Assembly (NCBI GenBank): GCA_035296085.1
Contig: DATHBP010000047.1
Span: 1 to 7,973, forward strand
Reading direction: 5' to 3'
Source: DATHBP01 sp035296085
GTDB taxonomy: Bacteria > Actinomycetota > Actinomycetes > Propionibacteriales > Nocardioidaceae
DNA length: 7,973 nt
Shown here: in pieces, positions 6,343 through 7,973 of the stretch
Position numbering within the stretch: position 1 is the first letter of the stretch
Layout: each line of letters starts with the position of its first letter
Program-made: the position numbers and the translations under genes
Notes under the pieces: model-generated
What the model was told of the DNA's origin: nothing
The model's input: the letters and a program-made list of their open reading frames with translations, nothing else
Database searches by the model: none

Positions 6343-7748
6343 GGTGTCCCCTGGTTGCGCGGCATCGGCTCCGGTTGGCTGGCTGCGGCCGCCCGAGCGG
6401 CGAAGGGCAGCGCCTCGGCGACCCGGTTCAACGCCTCGTCCCCGTCGTCGGCCAGCGCCGTGCTCACGAACCAGGCTTCGTACGGGCTGGGCGGTAGGTA
6501 GACCCCGTGGCTCAACATCGCGTGGAAGAACGCTGCGAAGCGGTGCTCGGCCTGCTGTTTGGCACCGGCGAGGTCGCGGACGGCTGGGCCGTCGTCGTCG
6601 AGCGAGAAGAAGACGCTGAACATGCTGCCCGCGGCCTGCACGACGTGGGGCACGCCTTGCTCGTGGAGCGCGCTCGCCACCATCGACTGCAGCTGAGCGG
6701 ACAGCCGGTCCAGGGTTGCGTACGCGGCCGCGTCGGCGAGCCGCAGCGTCGTCAGGCCGGCGGTCGTTGCGACCGGGTTTCCGGACAGCGTCCCCGCCTG
6801 GTAGACCCCGCCCTGCGGGGAGAGCAGCGCCATCAAGTCCGCACGCCCGCCGAACGCCGCGGCCGGGAACCCGCCGCCCATCACCTTGCCGAACGTCACC
6901 AGGTCAGGTCGCCAGCCCTCCACGGCGCCGTCGAGCCCCCAGTGTCCCGAGGCGCTGACCCGGAAGCCGGTCATCACCTCGTCGGAGACGAACAGCGCGC
7001 CGGCCGCCGAGCACAGCCGCGCGAGCCCTGCGTTGAAGCCCGGTACCGGTGGAACCACACCCATGTTGCCGGCTGCCGCCTCGGTGATGACGCAGGCGAT
7101 GCGCTCGCCGAACTGGCCGAACGCTGCCTCGACGGCCGCCAGGTCGTTGTAGCCGAGGACGAGGGTGTCACCGGTGACGGCGGCAGGCACGCCCGGGCTG
7201 CCGGGGACCGACCCGCTCAGTACACCCGAGCCGGCTTCGGCGAGCAGCGCGTCGACGTGGCCGTGGTAGCAGCCCCCGAACTTCACCACCAGGTCGCGCC
7301 CGGTCGCCGCCCGCGCCAGCCGGACCGCCGACATGGTGGCCTCCGTCCCCGACGAGACCAGCCGCACCTGCTCGACGGGTGTGCGGGCGACGATCTCCTC
7401 GGCCAGCTCCAGCTCGGGGACCGAAGGGGTGCCGTACGACGTCCCGCGGCGCACCGCCGCCGTGACGGCGTCGACGACCTGCGGATGTGCATGTCCGAGC
7501 AGCAGCGGACCCCATGAGCAGACGAGGTCCACGTAGTCGCGCCCGTCGGCGTCGACGAGATAGGGGCCGTGCCCGGAGACCATAAAGCGCGGCGTTCCGC
7601 CCACGGCACGGAAGGCGCGCACCGGAGAGTTGACCCCGCCCGGCGTGACGGTCGTGGCCCGCTGGAACAGCGCTGCGGACGCCGGGGCGTCCATCGGGTA
7701 GACGGTGCGCCCGGCGACAATTACGTCGCCCTGCCCGGTCGGTGTCAC
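6339..7748 (-). CDS. hemL: Glutamate-1-semialdehyde 2,1-aminomutase (C5 pathway of haem synthesis)
   Basis: HemL is a PLP-dependent aminomutase that converts glutamate-1-semialdehyde to 5-aminolevulinate in the cytosol. The 469-residue product carries family motifs in order: TPGGVNSPVRAFRAVGG (35-51), DLVCSWGPLLLGHAHP (74-89), SSGTEATMSAVRLAR (132-146), GCYHGHVDALL (159-169), SDEVMTGFRVS (255-265), the PLP-binding lysine K288 in TFGKVMGGGFPAAAFGGR, and YQAGTLSGNP. It starts with GTG overlapping the hemB stop by 4 nt (GTGA). The first 18 residues (to VYP) are not typical of the family, and the ATG at 7694, which begins MDAPASAALFQRA, is a credible alternative start. It is the step before HemB, so the two adjacent genes encode consecutive reactions. 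The gene stop overlaps the phosphatase start. Confidence 0.97.
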   Translation of the reverse strand: MTPTGQGDVIVAGRTVYPMDAPASAALFQRATTVTPGGVNSPVRAFRAVGGTPRFMVSGHGPYLVDADGRDYVDLVCSWGPLLLGHAHPQVVDAVTAAVRRGTSYGTPSVPELELAEEIVARTPVEQVRLVSSGTEATMSAVRLARAATGRDLVVKFGGCYHGHVDALLAEAGSGVLSGSVPGSPGVPAAVTGDTLVLGYNDLAAVEAAFGQFGERIACVITEAAAGNMGVVPPVPGFNAGLARLCSAAGALFVSDEVMTGFRVSASGHWGLDGAVEGWRPDLVTFGKVMGGGFPAAAFGGRADLMALLSPQGGVYQAGTLSGNPVATTAGLTTLRLADAAAYATLDRLSAQLQSMVASALHEQGVPHVVQAAGSMFSVFFSLDDDGPAVRDLAGAKQQAEHRFAAFFHAMLSHGVYLPPSPYEAWFVSTALADDGDEALNRVAEALPFAARAAAASQPEPMPRNQGTP

Positions 7749-7973
7749 GGCCGGCGCCCTGCTGTGCGAGCCAGCAGGTCGGCAGCCTCTGCCGCCCAGT
7801 AGCTCAGCACGATGTCGGCGCCCGCCCGGTGTATGGACGTCAAGATCTCCAGTGCCGCGGCCTCCCGGTCGATCCAGCCGTTGGCCGCGGCCGCCTCGAC
7901 CATCGCGTACTCGCCCGACACGCTGTAGGCCGCGACCGGCACGCCGACCGATGCCCGGACCGCTTGCACCACG
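7745..7973 (-). CDS. hemB: Delta-aminolevulinic acid dehydratase (porphobilinogen synthase), C-terminal fragment cut by the window edge
   Basis: HemB condenses two 5-aminolevulinate molecules to porphobilinogen. Only the last 75 or so residues are inside the window. They read VPVAAYSVSGEYAMVEAAAANGWID and then EILTSIHRAGADIVLSYWAAEAADLL, which is the strongly conserved end of the enzyme. The Schiff-base lysine of the family lies just upstream of this segment and is therefore outside the window, as is the start codon. The stop overlaps the hemL GTG by 4 nt. The operon promoter must lie further right, upstream of hemB or of an earlier gene. Confidence 0.96.
   Translation of the reverse strand, partial: VVQAVRASVGVPVAAYSVSGEYAMVEAAAANGWIDREAAALEILTSIHRAGADIVLSYWAAEAADLLARTAGRRP

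Noticed and set aside
6507..7517. Long open frame on the plus strand opposite hemL
   Set aside because: hemL on the other strand is unmistakable. The antisense translation is rich in Arg, His, Gly and Ala and has no recognisable motif, as expected from high third-position GC.

Overview
The window is very GC-rich, roughly 70% by eye. Its gene content and order point to a high-GC actinomycete. The strongest clue is the minus-strand run hemB, hemL, histidine phosphatase, TlpA/CcsX-type thioredoxin, ccdA, resB, ccsB. From hemL onward it matches an arrangement I recall from Mycobacterium and relatives (M. tuberculosis Rv0524 to Rv0529). I cannot assign a genus from sequence alone.

Layout. (1) 1-722, minus strand: the N-terminal and central part of a DUF222 / 13E12-type protein, broken by an apparent one-base deletion near 394-398 and cut by the left edge before any HNH domain. 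(2) 723-965: a divergent intergenic stretch, somewhat less GC-rich than the rest, with no gene I can support. (3) 966-1577, plus strand: a stand-alone dihydrofolate-reductase-like (RibD C-terminal domain) protein with a clear ribosome binding site. (4) 1578-1736: a convergent intergenic region with two tandem hairpins and three copies of a GGGCARCTRCC motif, probably a terminator region. (5) 1737-7973, minus strand: seven tightly packed genes, read from right to left. The first, hemB, is cut by the right edge.

How the genes work together. HemL makes 5-aminolevulinate and HemB condenses it to porphobilinogen, so the start of the transcript supplies haem. CcdA and the thioredoxin lipoprotein carry reductant across the membrane to keep apocytochrome c CXXCH cysteines reduced. 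ResB and CcsB form the System II haem export and ligation complex. Haem synthesis and covalent haem attachment to cytochrome c are therefore arranged as one translationally coupled unit, with gene junctions of 4-nt overlap, 1-nt gap or 5-nt gap. The histidine phosphatase in the middle has a complete catalytic core but no obvious role in either process, and it is the most interesting functional unknown here.

I see no CRISPR array, tRNA, rRNA, insertion sequence or convincing novel system. Most of the window is well-conserved housekeeping sequence.
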